Below, in pieces: positions 49,741 to 62,600 of a stretch of 64,000 nucleotides of DNA (positions within the stretch are counted from its first letter, which is position 1; each line of letters opens with the position of its first letter). A model generated the notes under the pieces. The model searched no databases. It had not been told where the DNA came from and was given only the letters and a program-made list of their open reading frames with translations. The position numbers and the translations under genes were made by a program. Origin of the DNA: Torreya grandis. Its lineage: Eukaryota > Streptophyta > Pinopsida > Cupressales > Taxaceae. Location: contig JARHVA010002424.1 in the NCBI GenBank assembly GCA_037957365.1, positions 1,230,501 through 1,294,500 of the forward strand, written 5' to 3'.

Positions 49741-51179
49741 ATTTTATTTCCAAGTCAACCACACCCATGTATTTTGTGATACCTTAAAGGCCCTTTAGGT
49801 TGAAATTTATTATTCCATCATCATCTTAATTTATCATCATCCATTTTGGTGCTTATCATTTATCCATACTAGTCATCATCTTATTGTCTTGACATCATCT
49901 TTTTCACATATTTATCACCTTCCTCTTGTACTTATTGTCTTTGTATATCCTCGTCTTGGTTTTATCCATTTCCCACCTTGTTTAGACATATCCACTTATC
50001 CAATTGTCATCCTTTTGACCACATTGTATTTTATTATCTCTCCATTTGACTCTCCACATATAGTCTTCATATGGTACCCATTTCCTTAATCATTAATCAG
50101 TCATCTCCTTTATATTCACCACTCATATAGTATCCACCTTAGAGATACATTTTCCATTTCTCTTCAAAATATCATATCTTTATTTGACCACTATCTTCAC
50201 ATAATCCATTCTTATATCCATTTTATCCCCATATAGTATCATCTCCCTTTCATATAGTTTGTGTAATTTGAATAATCTTTGGCCACTACACTATCCTATA
50301 ATCACACCACTTTCATCCTGCATTCATCTTGTAGTATCCATCCCATATACACTCATTCACACCTAATATCCATCACCTTTCCAAATACTTTTGTGTATTG
50401 AGAATAAATTTTTATCACACCTCCCTATATCCTCTGACCACAACATATTTACTTTACCATCCTACATACATCTTCATAGGTCCATCTCCTTTATATCCAT
50501 CTGATAACAATTAGTTTCCATATCCCTTTCATATCTTTTTCTTGATTATTATATTATATTAACCACCTATCACATACAATATTCCCCTACTTTCCATAAT
50601 ATTATTAATCCTCTCTATTAACTATCTCTCATTATACTACATCCTACCTACCTCATTTCCATCTAGATTCATCCATCGCCTTGAACATGCCTTTGTTTCT
50701 TCTTGTCCATTTCATAACACATTCCTCTCTCATTCATCCTCTAGTGATAAAATCTAGTACATCATTTTTATTTATACATCTACTTTCCATAAAATTATCC
50801 ATCCTCTCTGTTACTTATCTCTCATTTTCATTTCACACTATAACTTACCTACCTAATTCCCATCTATATTCATTACATAACATATAGTATCCATCCCATT
50901 TTATAATCCTTTTGTTTATTTTGATCACATCTTATTCATTTTATAACACATTACTCCCTCATTCATTTACACTATCTATTACACCTAGCCCATACATAGA
51001 GTATACATCCACTTCTCCTATCATCATCTATCCCATCTCTTATTTACCTCTTATTTTTGTCTACTATCCATACCCTCTATATACTATTTCTTATTTATTT
51101 TTATCACTTAATTATCCATCTCTTTTATACAGTATCACTTTTTCTCTCTACCTCCTTTCATATCTCTCATATCCATATC

Positions 51180-51290
<111 letters not shown>

Positions 51291-51737
51291 TATATTATCC
51301 ATTCACAATCATATCCTAATATAGTTATCACTTCTCACATTTATATATGTTAGATTAAATATCCTCTCAACTCATATCCATTTGTATAATCTCCATCCCT
51401 TTATCCCATATCCACCCCTTTTTCACTCATATTATTTTATCCTCTCATAATTACCCCATCCACATAATCACATTTTCTATATCTACTATCCAACCCTTTT
51501 ATCACAAAAATTAGTTTGTATATATCATTTGATCCCCTATCCACTTAGATATTTTCATCTATAATCCCCCATACCATATCACGTTTCATATAGTGTTCAT
51601 TTCCCTTCACATACACATCAATTAACTTGTGTAAAATTCATCTATCTCCTATCCATTTTGTGTGTCTTGGTCATCACTTAGTATTCTACGTATATCATCC
51701 ATATCCATTTGAGTATCCATACCTTTTATCCACATCA

Positions 51738-51741
<4 letters not shown>

Positions 51742-51786
<45 letters not shown>
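51742..51786. repeat. (AC)n microsatellite
   Basis: Uninterrupted AC dinucleotide run. Confidence 0.95.
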
Positions 51787-51787
<1 letters not shown>

Positions 51788-52305
51788 CCCACCACTCATC
51801 CATAACTTTTCCACCCCTATTTTTTACATTGAGTTGGTGTTTTTGTCCAATATATTATTCATCACATATCATATCACAAATCTTGTTGTCCTCATCACAT
51901 TTTATTTAAATACTAGACTTTATTTTAAAACCAAGTCTTAAGTAGTCACCCATATTTCTTGGATCATTAATTGTCATATCTCTTGACTTTGGATTATCAT
52001 TATACATAGTCTTTTAATATTATAATTTAACACCCATCACTATCTGTATCTTTATCAGGTACTTTTCTCCTCTAGCACTCATCAATTTGTCTATTTGCTA
52101 GTAGACAAAAATATTTGATCTCATCACTCTTCTCTCATCCTTTCTAGATTAGTCTATTAAACGACTTTGTCTTTTTGTAATTCTTGGTCACCCATCCTTT
52201 TACATCATCATCCCTTTGACCACTAAAGGTTTTGGTCTTTAGACAGACATAGTATTTGAAGAATCCAATCTCATCCATCACTTTTCATCACAACCATCAT
52301 CCACA

Positions 52306-54060
52306 ATGGTCATCCATACCCGATCTCAACTCTGAATTGGACTAGTCTCCAATAAAGACAATAATCCACTAGGGCACATGATAGAACCAAATTGAGAATA
52401 TGATGAAAACTATAGTGACATGCACACACCAAGGGAAAAGAATGAAATATTTAATCCCCTCCAAAATGACAAAGTTATAAATCTCATTGACCACTATCTT
52501 TATGAAAACCAAGATCATGTCTTAGCCCATACTATAGAAATAGGGGGCACCTCACCTTCCTCCTTAGATATCACCCTCTTGCATAAACTCATCCACCCAT
52601 CAAGATTAAACTCACCCCATCAAAATGATAATCGTAATCCCTGATAAGAAGCTATATACAATGGGTTTGTTGATGATGAAGAACACCCATAACCCCTTTA
52701 TAATAATTGCAATGAGGCTAATAATAGACAGAATATCATTAAGGATAGTCTAGATTATTTGACTCAAAAAATTAACCTACTACTTCAAAATCAACATCTA
52801 CCATCACCTAGGCCTAATAATACCAATAAAAACACCTATAATAATAATACCATTGATAATACCAATAATAATAATAACATAAATAACAATTGTAATACCC
52901 ATAGCACCCACATCCCTTAAGGAAGTCAAAACCAAACCACCAACCCTCTTGGGGATTCCTCTTTTTCACAAGAATGTAAAATGATAAAATAGGCTCTATA
53001 ACAAATGGATCTTAGATTACAAGCCCATAAGTATAATATGAAGACTTTTGCTCATCACCATTAGACATGAACATTTTACAAATCCCCTTTCCCTCAAACT
53101 TTGAGGTACCCAAATTTGAAAAGTATAGTGGAAAGGGAGATCTTAGAGACCACGTCCAAGAATTCTATGCGGCTTGTCATGAAGTAGCCTATGAATATGC
53201 CTATTTTTTGCAACTTTTTCCTAAGAGTCTTACTAGACTAGCTTTAGAATGGTTCATGTACTTGATAAAAGGGTCAATTTATATTTTTAAAGAACTAATA
53301 GAGTAAATTATTTGGCATTTCTCATAAAATATAGAGCATTATATTTCCATCATTGACCTCTATGATACTAATCAGTGAAGTGGGGAAACCTTGGCTTATT
53401 TTTTACAAAGGTGATGTAGTTTGGCAATCCATCTAAGATGTACCATACTCAAGAAGGAAATAGCCAAGATATTCATGGATAATATTAATACATAACTTAA
53501 ATATTAATTGAAGTTAAAATGTGCCAAGACCTTTGATGAAATCATATAAAAGGGGATGTAGATATAAAAAATCTTTGATAGAAAAAGGGACCATAAAACT
53601 ATATTCTCAAAATGAGCACACTTCGATTCAAGATAATTCTTTTTTAGGGAAATCCAAGGTCTTAAACAAGAATAAAAATGTTGTGGGTGATGGGGTAATA
53701 TATTATAAGACCAAAAATGTATATAAAATCCAAAATAAGGGCCCTACACAATGTCTTAATGTCTCTACCATCAAATTTCCTCTAGGCAAGCCTAAGCCTC
53801 ACATAGGTAAAAGACCACTAATAAGATTAAGAGTGTTGATAAAAATAGTCTTGGAAAAATTGATCACTACCAACATTATTACCCTACCTAAGATTATATC
53901 TATGGATAATAATAAATGGAAACCTAATTGATGCCATGAATATGATTTTTACAAATATCACTAGGTAAAAGGACTATATACTGAGTAGTGTATGAAATTA
54001 AAGCACTATATCTAAGACCTAATAGAAAGGGGTGATATTAATATTTAAGGATAAGTGACA
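52306..54060 (+). pseudogene. Gag of element D
   Basis: A likely original start is ATG 52306 (MVIHTRSQL, then a TGA). The frame continues with single stops through MHTPREKNEIFNPLQ (52420) to an Asn-rich segment near 52810-52910 (NNTNKNTYNNNTIDNTNNNN). The Gag core is open at 53067-53306: FEVPKFEKYSGKGDLRDHVQ, FYAACHEVAYEYAYFLQLFP, LALEWFMYLIKGSIYIFKEL. A decayed stretch (53521-53931 is open, but in a shifted frame) leads to CHEYDFYKYH...CMKLKHYI-DLIERGDINI near 53934-54045, the counterpart of the knuckle-like segment of element B. The element B homologue lacks this upstream half, so D shows what the start of Gag looks like in this group. Confidence 0.85.
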
Positions 54061-55250
54061 TCAAATCAATTAGAAAATTAACACCTTATCATTTATAAAT
54101 ATCTTCTCTTGAAGCATGATCAAAGGAACCAGAGACCCTAATGAAATGAGGATCAAGCATCATCTTCCAATTACACTGATTATCATATTGTTCCCTACCA
54201 TTACATTAATACCATAAAAATCTAAAAAATCAAAGAACCCACTCCACCTCCATCTCCTATCTTAAAAATTAATAGTGCTATATCTAATTTCATTATCACC
54301 ACTTGATGCAATAAGATTGTAATTCCTACAACACCTCCTCAAGATCCTTCTACCTCATTCACTACCCATAAGGGAACTATTTATAAGAAAAACTAAAATA
54401 GTTCAAATAAATTTTATGACATCATTCAATAATTAGAGAAGACTCCCACTCAAATATCCTTGATGGAACTTATGAAAACATCTACCTTACATGGGGAGAT
54501 ATTGAATCAAGTACTGAATGATTTAAATGTACCTAGTGACCCAGATACCAATCAATTTTAGGCACTAGTGGTACATTTATCCCCATTAGAGAAAGTTAAT
54601 TTTAGTACCTAGGATCTACCCCCTACTAGCCCATATCATAATTATACATTGTACATTGAGGTCACCATCTCCCATCACTGAGTTTCTCGTGTCCTCATAG
54701 ATAGAGGATCTACACTCAACTTGTGTAATATAGACTTTATAAAGAAATTGGGATACTCTAAGACATTTCTTAGGCCTAATTTAATAATTACCAAAGATTA
54801 TGATGATAATGAGAGGCCATAAATTGGGATTATCTATCTTCTCATTGCAATGGGACCAGTAGTTCATCAAACTTTGGTTCATTTTGGGGAAGTAGAATTA
54901 CCATATACCATGTTTCTTGGAAGGTCATGGATTCATGAAATGTAAGTTGTGTCATCCACTCTACATCAGTGCTTAAAATTCCCCCATTTAGGAATAGTTA
55001 TCAATCTAGAGTGTACCTTACTTGAAGATGTTTAAAACACACCCTCACTCTAGTTGATACAATGGGAGCTTCTCAGAGTGTGGGTGACTCTATGATGAGA
55101 AGAACCTCTAGAGAGGGTTGGTTCCCTTAATATTTTTCAATTAAATCTAATTTAATATGATTTTTGGGATGAAAAGGGGAAGGGAAAAATTAAGGGAAAT
55201 CCTAATTTAAGGGGTGATGTACCTAAGTTGTTTGTATCCTCTAGAAACTA
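54061..55250 (+). pseudogene. Gag-protease linker and aspartic protease of element D
   Basis: A Pro/Thr/Ser-rich linker (TPPPSPILKI, TTPPQDPSTSFTT) precedes a retropepsin-like domain at about 54680-55020: SRVLIDRGSTLNLCNIDFIK (active-site Asp in a D-R-G context), IGIIYLLIAMGPVVHQTLVH, YTMFLGRSWIHEM (FLG-x-x-WIH box) and TLHQCLKFPHLGIVI. After it, broken coding-like sequence continues to about 55230. No RT follows. A purine-rich tract (55168-55200) and the sequence tgatgtacctaagttg (from 55228), which resembles the LTR start of element B, raise the possibility of a 3' LTR directly after protease, but no matching LTR was confirmed. Confidence 0.85.
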
Positions 55251-58200
55251 TTAGAATTAATGCATGCATATAAACCAACAAAATCCCTATTTTTCCCTTA
55301 AGCATAAATATTTTAGATGAAGGGTTGAAAGGATTCTGGATTACAAAATTTCTTTTACCTCTTCAAATGCCCTGTAGAAGGTGAGATAGAAATCAATAGG
55401 TGAGGAAAGGACCTATCAAAAGAGGATATAATCTCACTTATATGTTGATACATAATCAAATTCACTCTATTCTCTGTCAAAACTCATATGCAAAATAAAA
55501 TCTTCTTTATTGATGTATAGTCTAGATTACAATTTCTTCTTATGCTCTAAAAATAATGAAATAATGGCTTGATTAAGCCAATATATATGTCTTAAACCCT
55601 AATTACATCTGATGTGATGTTTAAAAATGGGAAGGGTTAGTCTTGGTTGACTAACTCAAGACTAACTCCTTTTACAATGTTTAAAAAAAAATCATTAAAA
55701 GATTTCCCTTTATTAAATTTGCATGCCTTTAAAACTTTGCATAAGAGGGATGGTGGTGGGACCATTTTAAAATTAAAACCTCTCCTTTGAAATTAATGCT
55801 ACTCCACAATCTTCAAAGGAATATAACTTGAATTGAACTTGAAGTTGAGTTAGAATGAGATGACTTTGAACTAGTCAACCAAAATGTAAGACCAATTAAT
55901 CTCCAAATAGCCTTCTTTTGCATGAAAAGGAGTTTGAAGGATTAAATATACATAATTATCTTCTCCAAAAATCATAAAAGTGGATGTATAACTCTAAAAT
56001 TAACTCCTTGAGGATTAATTCAATGCCAAACTCTAACTTAGCCCTTTGAACAATTAGGCCAACGAGACTAGTTAAGCCTAAAGGCTAATTTGTGTACTTG
56101 GACACCATGAAAAATGAAAAATAATCCATGAAACCTAAAAAAAAAATTATACTTGATAAATAATTAATCATCAACAAAATTATGATTTTGATGAGAAAAT
56201 CTTTGCCATTTAGTCAACAGCGTTGACAAGGCCCATTTTGCACCATTTTCCAACAGACTGGCCATTTTGATTGATATAATAAAGAAAATTATAGTATTAT
56301 TTATGAAAATATTAAGGTTTCATGATGAATAAAAATTTATAGTATTCTATCTTCAATGATTAGATTTTTTTGAACTACCTTGTACTTCATTTTACATGTT
56401 TTTTCTATAAGAAACATGATTTATGCCCTCATCTGCATAGATTCATACATTAAATTTATTTTTTTGGAATCATATAAGAGTTTAATTGATGTTTTAAAAT
56501 TATTTAAGTTTATCCATGGTGATTTTATGACAATAAAATCAACTTTTCTCAAAACAAGTTTTTAGGCATTTAGGAGGGTTTTAAAGCTAAATCTTCAAAC
56601 TAATAATTCATGAGGTAAAAACCTCAAAATCCCAAACCATTTAAATTTATTAATATAAAATTAAACCCTATAATATCCATGAAAATATTGGGCTACCATG
56701 TGAAATATATGAAAATTTACCATGTAAATGAAATTTGCCTGTGGGGAAATGACTGCATTCTGGGCTACCTACACTCTTAACAATTGTACATAAAGAAAAA
56801 AAACCTAAACTAATATCATTTTTCATGAATTATAATTTAATATGGGTCCTAAAAACATACTAAGATCATTCATCTAAACTCTACATGTGGTGAACAAAAT
56901 GAGCATCTGAATAGGTGGCTTGGAAGGGTGCCCAAAACTACAAAATGTGAAAAACTTCACTAAAATAAAAATAGATCCTTAAAATATTAAAAAATAATTA
57001 TATTACCTTTAAAATTCTATCAAAACACTCTAAAATTCATTTTTTCTTGAAAATTCCAAAAATGCCTTTTTGGCCTAAGTGCATATTTGCTTGTAAAACA
57101 CTATGTGAGAATGGTTTACATAAAATTTGGAGTTATTAAAATATATAGATGTTTTATTATGATTTAAAAACATCATCATATTCTTATAAATATTTTACTT
57201 GGCATTAGAAGCTTTTGAAGCACTCCAAGATGAAGCATGCTCCAATGGTGACCTCAAACAAACAAGCTGAGGTCTGAGACAAAATAGAAAATATGTGCAC
57301 TTTCCCAATGGAAAATATTTTTTTTATATGTTTCCCCAACTCTTTATGACCTTTTGAACAAAATTTAAAGTCTTGAATCCACCTGTAGCTCCCAAAATCT
57401 TTAATTTTCTCTCAATTTTGACCTCCATGCATGGACTGTCTACATTTTTGATTGAGTTTTCATGTTTTAGAGGTGAATTTCATGTATTTTATAGGTTATA
57501 AGGTCAAAATTATCTTCATTTATCTCAATATTCCTTTTAGGAGTCTAGGAAACTCCTCTACCACTATTTTTGGACATATCAAGACCTTCAAACAAAGTAA
57601 TTAGGCCCTAAGATGATTGTTTTTTCACTTTGAAAGATGGATATTGATCAATTTTGAGCACGTTTTTAGTCATTCCACCTTCAATATGTGTTTTCATACT
57701 ATCTATACCAATTGAAAATCCTCTACATATCTCCTCATGGCAAATGACTAGTTTCAAGCTTATTAGGCCTTGAACAAAGTACAATTCTATATGATGACTT
57801 GCAAGTGTAAGTACCTGAGATGCATGAATATAGGTAGTGACAAAATGAGTATTTTGAGATATCTCCTCTTTATTCAAGTTCCATTACATTATTCATATGA
57901 TCTTGAATACCATATCATTTTGTCTCTCATCCATTACTTGTAAATTTGAAGGAATGACTGAGTTGCAAGGAATGCAGGTGTTCAATGTTAGGTTAACCTA
58001 ACTATATCCATCCTCTTAATAAAATATTCATCCTTCCTTAGTGTTTGAAAATCATCATCATCCATTTAACCAACTAGGTCTTGAGACATAAAACCCCTCA
58101 CTAGGTCACTCACTTCCTTGATTAATGGTTGTAGGTCATCATTATGACCCCTTAAACTCTCATAACCCTTAAATTTTTTTGATTGAGTCATGCATGAGGA

Positions 58201-61200
58201 TGCTAGTCTCTCTGTTCATTTGTGTTTTAATGTTTCAACTAGTCTCAAAACATGGAAAATTTATTATTTTATAAAATAGGCCTTTACATAGTTAAAATAT
58301 AGGCTTGTGGGGTTCTTGTATAGGGCAAACTTGAATGTAGTCATCTTTGAGAGAGCATTTTAGTGTGTTTTAGCCCTATATTTCTCACCTCTCACTAATT
58401 ATTACTCTTATGCCCCCTCATAATGAGATACCTAAACCCACAATTCTCCTAGAAGCTTTCACCATGATGGAGATATGGTTTTAAGTGCACCTGCAAGCTT
58501 GTATGACTATAGGCTCTTGTATGAATGTTTTAGAGCCCCTTCAAAAGTTTTTAGATGACTCATAACTCCTATTCTCATGACACATCTTTTGAATCATCAA
58601 AACTCTTTTAAGCTATTATCACTTTCTTTTGATCATGATCTTGTAAAAGTGCATGACTGTACCTTATTGATAATCACTATTCACCTTTTCCTTTAGCATA
58701 ATTTGACCTTGAAACATGGCAATTAGGCCTTCCCATGACTGAGTATACACTTATGTAGATGTGTATTGGTTAGGTTTGAATAATATTAAACGTGATTTCA
58801 TATTCAATAGACACCTATAACTATTTAGAGTAAATGAGGAGTCCTACACATCTCCTTATAGCTATTTGACTTCTTAATGCAATGTTTTAGGCCTCCATAT
58901 TGTGCACAGTTCATACAATGACCTATGGGTGTATGAGGCAAGGTCATTTTTTTCCATCTTCAAGTCCTATTTAATATTTTTATTGTGTGTTTTTAATCTC
59001 TTGATCAACTTCAACTACACTTGGTCTATGATATCCAAGAAACCTTACAATTTTGTTATGAAACCCTTGTAAACCCCTACCTTCTACCAAACTTGGTTAT
59101 AGGGCTTCATTCTTTTCAATTTTTAGGTGATGATTCCTAGCATAAAGACTAAAACCTCCCCTTTAAAATTCATTTTTTATTCTTGGTCTTACTTTCTTCT
59201 TCATTTTAATCCAATCTTCTATGCCAACCTATATATACTTGCCCCTAAGATGACTATGTTTGTAACTACATTGCCCCTATTATAGGATGTCTTTTCTTTG
59301 ATTTTAGGCCTTATTCAAATCCATATATTTTACCTATTTAAACATTCATTATATTGGGGTCCTTGATGCTATTTATTCCTCTTTGGTGAATAAGAAAACC
59401 TCTTTGAGTCCAAAATAAAGTTCATTTGGGTACCAAGTAAGCCCTTTTAGAGTGGCAGAAGCCTGTAGGTTATCCTTCTTAAAATGGAATCCCTTCCCTT
59501 GATATTCAAACTCAAAAATAAAGTGTTCCTAATTAATAAACATTACTATCAAAGTTATAGGTTAAAAATAACCTCCTTTAGATCATTTTTAAGTTTAAAA
59601 CTCATCAACTATAGGTGGATACACCTACAAGATTGTAGGTTACCCTCTGACTATATATTTGGCTTATTAACTTTCAAATTGTTTTTGAGTTAATCATCAT
59701 CCATCATAAATCTTTTTATGTTATTATGAAATAATATCTTAAGCATAAAAATCCCTTAATAACTCACTTCAAGCCTCCTACTTCTCATCAAACTTAGATT
59801 ATGGTTGAGTATGGTGGACGTATGTATCTTCCCTTAGGTCTTAGGACTGTAGCCTAACTGTATGTAATTGAATCAATCATGAAATAAAACACTATCACCT
59901 CCATCATCAACCCTATAGTCACAACATCATCCTTTTAATTGATAAATCCCACATTGTCATGAAACCTTCATAGTAAATCAAAACCTTTATACTTTGCAAA
60001 ATACAAGCTTGTAGGGTTTCAAATTGGCCTTGTAGGTTTTATTGATGTCACTAAGTTCAATTCAAGACCTCACATGTCATGTCTATCCATCCTATATTCA
60101 AATACTTCCTTTAAATAATTTATCTTCAATAAATCTCCTCAAAACCACTTGACTATACCTCCAAGTGCAAATTTCCTCTCTTGGCTATAGGCTCTGACAT
60201 GTAGGTGTAATTTTAAGGGCTATAGGTGAGTATCTTGAGAGTTATGACTTTGAGCATCTTAAGACACCTAACTTTAATAAGTGGAAAACTATTTTAGGTC
60301 TTCCTTTCTATGGATATACATGATCATGACAAAACCCTTATCAAACACCCTTGAAAACAATCATTTCTCTCCTCAAAGTATGACTATGCATATGACATGT
60401 GTACGAAATTGTCTAAAATTATCCCTAACAAGGCTATAAAACATTCTTAACCTTTGATAACATCTATTAATATTTAATATAAGGTCTTATTTATCCTCCA
60501 TTTATCCATTCTTACTTCTTGATTGATGTCTTTTGTACATACCCCTGTACTTGATTGATATTTGTTTGATATAGGCTTTCATGTGAGAAGAATACTAAGA
60601 CTCGAGGTTCAAAGTTGCCTTAAGACCACCTTCATGAAGGCTCACTCCCCATTTATGTATTTCATGATCTATTTACCTTGAATAGGTTCTATCCTTAACT
60701 CATAAATCCTCATAATACCTTATGATCACACTTGATTATGTAACCTTGTTGTATCATCCATGTGATTTGTTGCTTCAATTGGCATGTATCTTCCTTTTGA
60801 TCATGCTTGATGATTCAACTAGCCCTTGGCTCCCTTAACAAATATCATTAGAATTGGGATAGGTATGAGGGGTAAGTGAAGTGAAAAGACATGAAAAATG
60901 ATGGAGAAAACATGATGAAGGGGGGAAAGAAGCTAAAAACATAGTGATAATGGTTGTGGTAGACAGTGGTATGTGGGTGGATGAGATGGAGGTGGAAAAG
61001 AAGGGTAAAGAATATGAAAAGACAAGGAAAGGGAGAGTATGAAAATTTATATCCCTAAACATATTATCAAAACAATTTTGAAGCCATATAATGAGTGAAA
61101 GGAGATGAAATTGCAAGATGGTTTTCTCCAAAAACCTTAAAATTTGAAAAAAAAATCCTTAAAAAATCCTAAACTATCTTATTTGAGACACTATAAATCA

Positions 61201-61819
61201 TGGATATGGGATTTATTAGTCATGAATCTTGAATAATTACCTAATAAACATGCATGGAAGTAATGAAAACTTTTTGTAAACCCTAAAGGACATTTTCTTG
61301 AAAATTTGAAGCTAATCCCTTCTCTTTGGACCATACACTTCTCCTTTGCAAGCTTATCATTAGTACAAATTGATTGGCTGAATTTGGGACCTCTATTTGA
61401 CCATTAATTAGATTAATAACACCTAAAAGAGACCATGGAATGGCATATAAATTCTTAAATATTCTAAACAATTTGAAATTTCCCAAAACTCTACGTAGGT
61501 GAATAGAAATTGAAGAAAAATAGCCTTTTTGGATGTTAGGAAACATAATTTTCCTTGATTTCAAATAGATGGTTCGTGAGCATGGATAATCCAATTGAGA
61601 AACCATTTGGACCATTAGGAATATCTCTAATCTATTTTCTTCAACCCAAATTTTAGACCTTCACTCTCCTCCAACATACTGTATTAGCAAAAAATCTATA
61701 GGCATGTCTCTCTATGCCAAGAAGCAAGAAACCAAAAATAATATAGTTTTGGACCTATATGGCAATGAAAATCCATGAAGCTCATATTTAATATTTTTAA
61801 TTTCCTATAAATTAATACC
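55251..61819. other. 6.5 kb without recognised gene
   Basis: No domain was recognised on either strand. Open stretches at 56380-56565 (+), 57608-57877 (-), 59484-59693 (+), 60835-61131 (-) and 61283-61615 (-) are short and lack motifs. The last (110 codons) has a moderately protein-like composition but no family I recognise. Between about 57.5 and 60.9 kb, words such as ttaggcct, aaaaccct and tgactata recur irregularly. The stretch may be decayed LTR or leader sequence. Confidence 0.5.
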
Positions 61820-61998
61820 ATGCATATTTTCATATTTTTAACTTTTTATTTGGGTTATCACTTTGGAGTGCACCCTGATTGAAGATGTGCAAAACACACC
61901 CTCACTCCAGCTGATACAATGGAAAATTATCAAAGTGTGGGTGAAACTATTATGAGAAGAACCTCCATGAATATTTTCATATTTTTAACTTTTTATTT
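61820..61998. repeat. 32-bp direct repeats flanking a transplanted protease fragment
   Basis: The words at 61820-61851 and 61967-61998 (ATG-C/A-ATATTTTCATATTTTTAACTTTTTATTT) match at 31 of 32 positions. Between them lies about 115 bp that resembles 55008-55115, the end of the protease region of element D: gattgaagatgtgcaaaac, caccctcact, gatacaatgg, caaagtgtgggtg and atgagaagaacctc. The layout fits repair of a double-strand break with duplication of the break site and templated filler DNA. Confidence 0.75.
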
Positions 61999-61999
61999 A

Positions 62000-62600
62000 G
62001 CAAATTTGGCACATGGGAGTCCAATTGGGGGATGTTTTGGCTACTTAACATATCAAATGACCGTTTTATGATTTGAAACTTTTGACTTAGGCTATTTTCA
62101 CACCTTTTGAACATGAATAAATATCTTTTGAAATAATTTAATAAATTTTTAAATAATTTTTTATGCTTTTTAACCCCATTTTTGGCAGTTTTAAACCCAA
62201 ATTTGCATTTTTAGACCATAATTGACCTATTTGACCAGCTACATTGGGAAATTGGCCATTTTAGGGAAATTTTCAGATAATAGGGGTAGTAATTTGACCT
62301 TGAAAGGATAAAATTACTAATTTTTTTGTGACTTTTAGGGTCTAACCAGTGTACTGGTCAAAAGAACTTAGAACTCTGTCAAGGATAGACCAAAATAAAC
62401 ACTAAAATTGGGAAAGCTATATACTAATACTCAATAAGAGAAACTGACATAAACAAAAACAACATGTGCACGTATGCACCTAGAGGAAGGGACAACAACA
62501 ACACTAAAAAGGAAAAATAAAAATAAAAGTATGTGTGAAAAAAGGCTTAGAGGAATAAAAATATGACTATTTACAAAGGAGTGATTCTTCTAATAGTAGT
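62000..62600. other. 3' flank of element E, no gene
   Basis: This lies downstream (in the minus direction) of the integrase end of element E. No PPT or LTR boundary could be set by eye. Confidence 0.45.

Noticed and set aside
61283..61615. Minus-strand 110-codon frame that could be a small host gene
   Set aside because: No recognisable domain, no splice context and no neighbouring exon. Kept only as a mention in the featureless interval.
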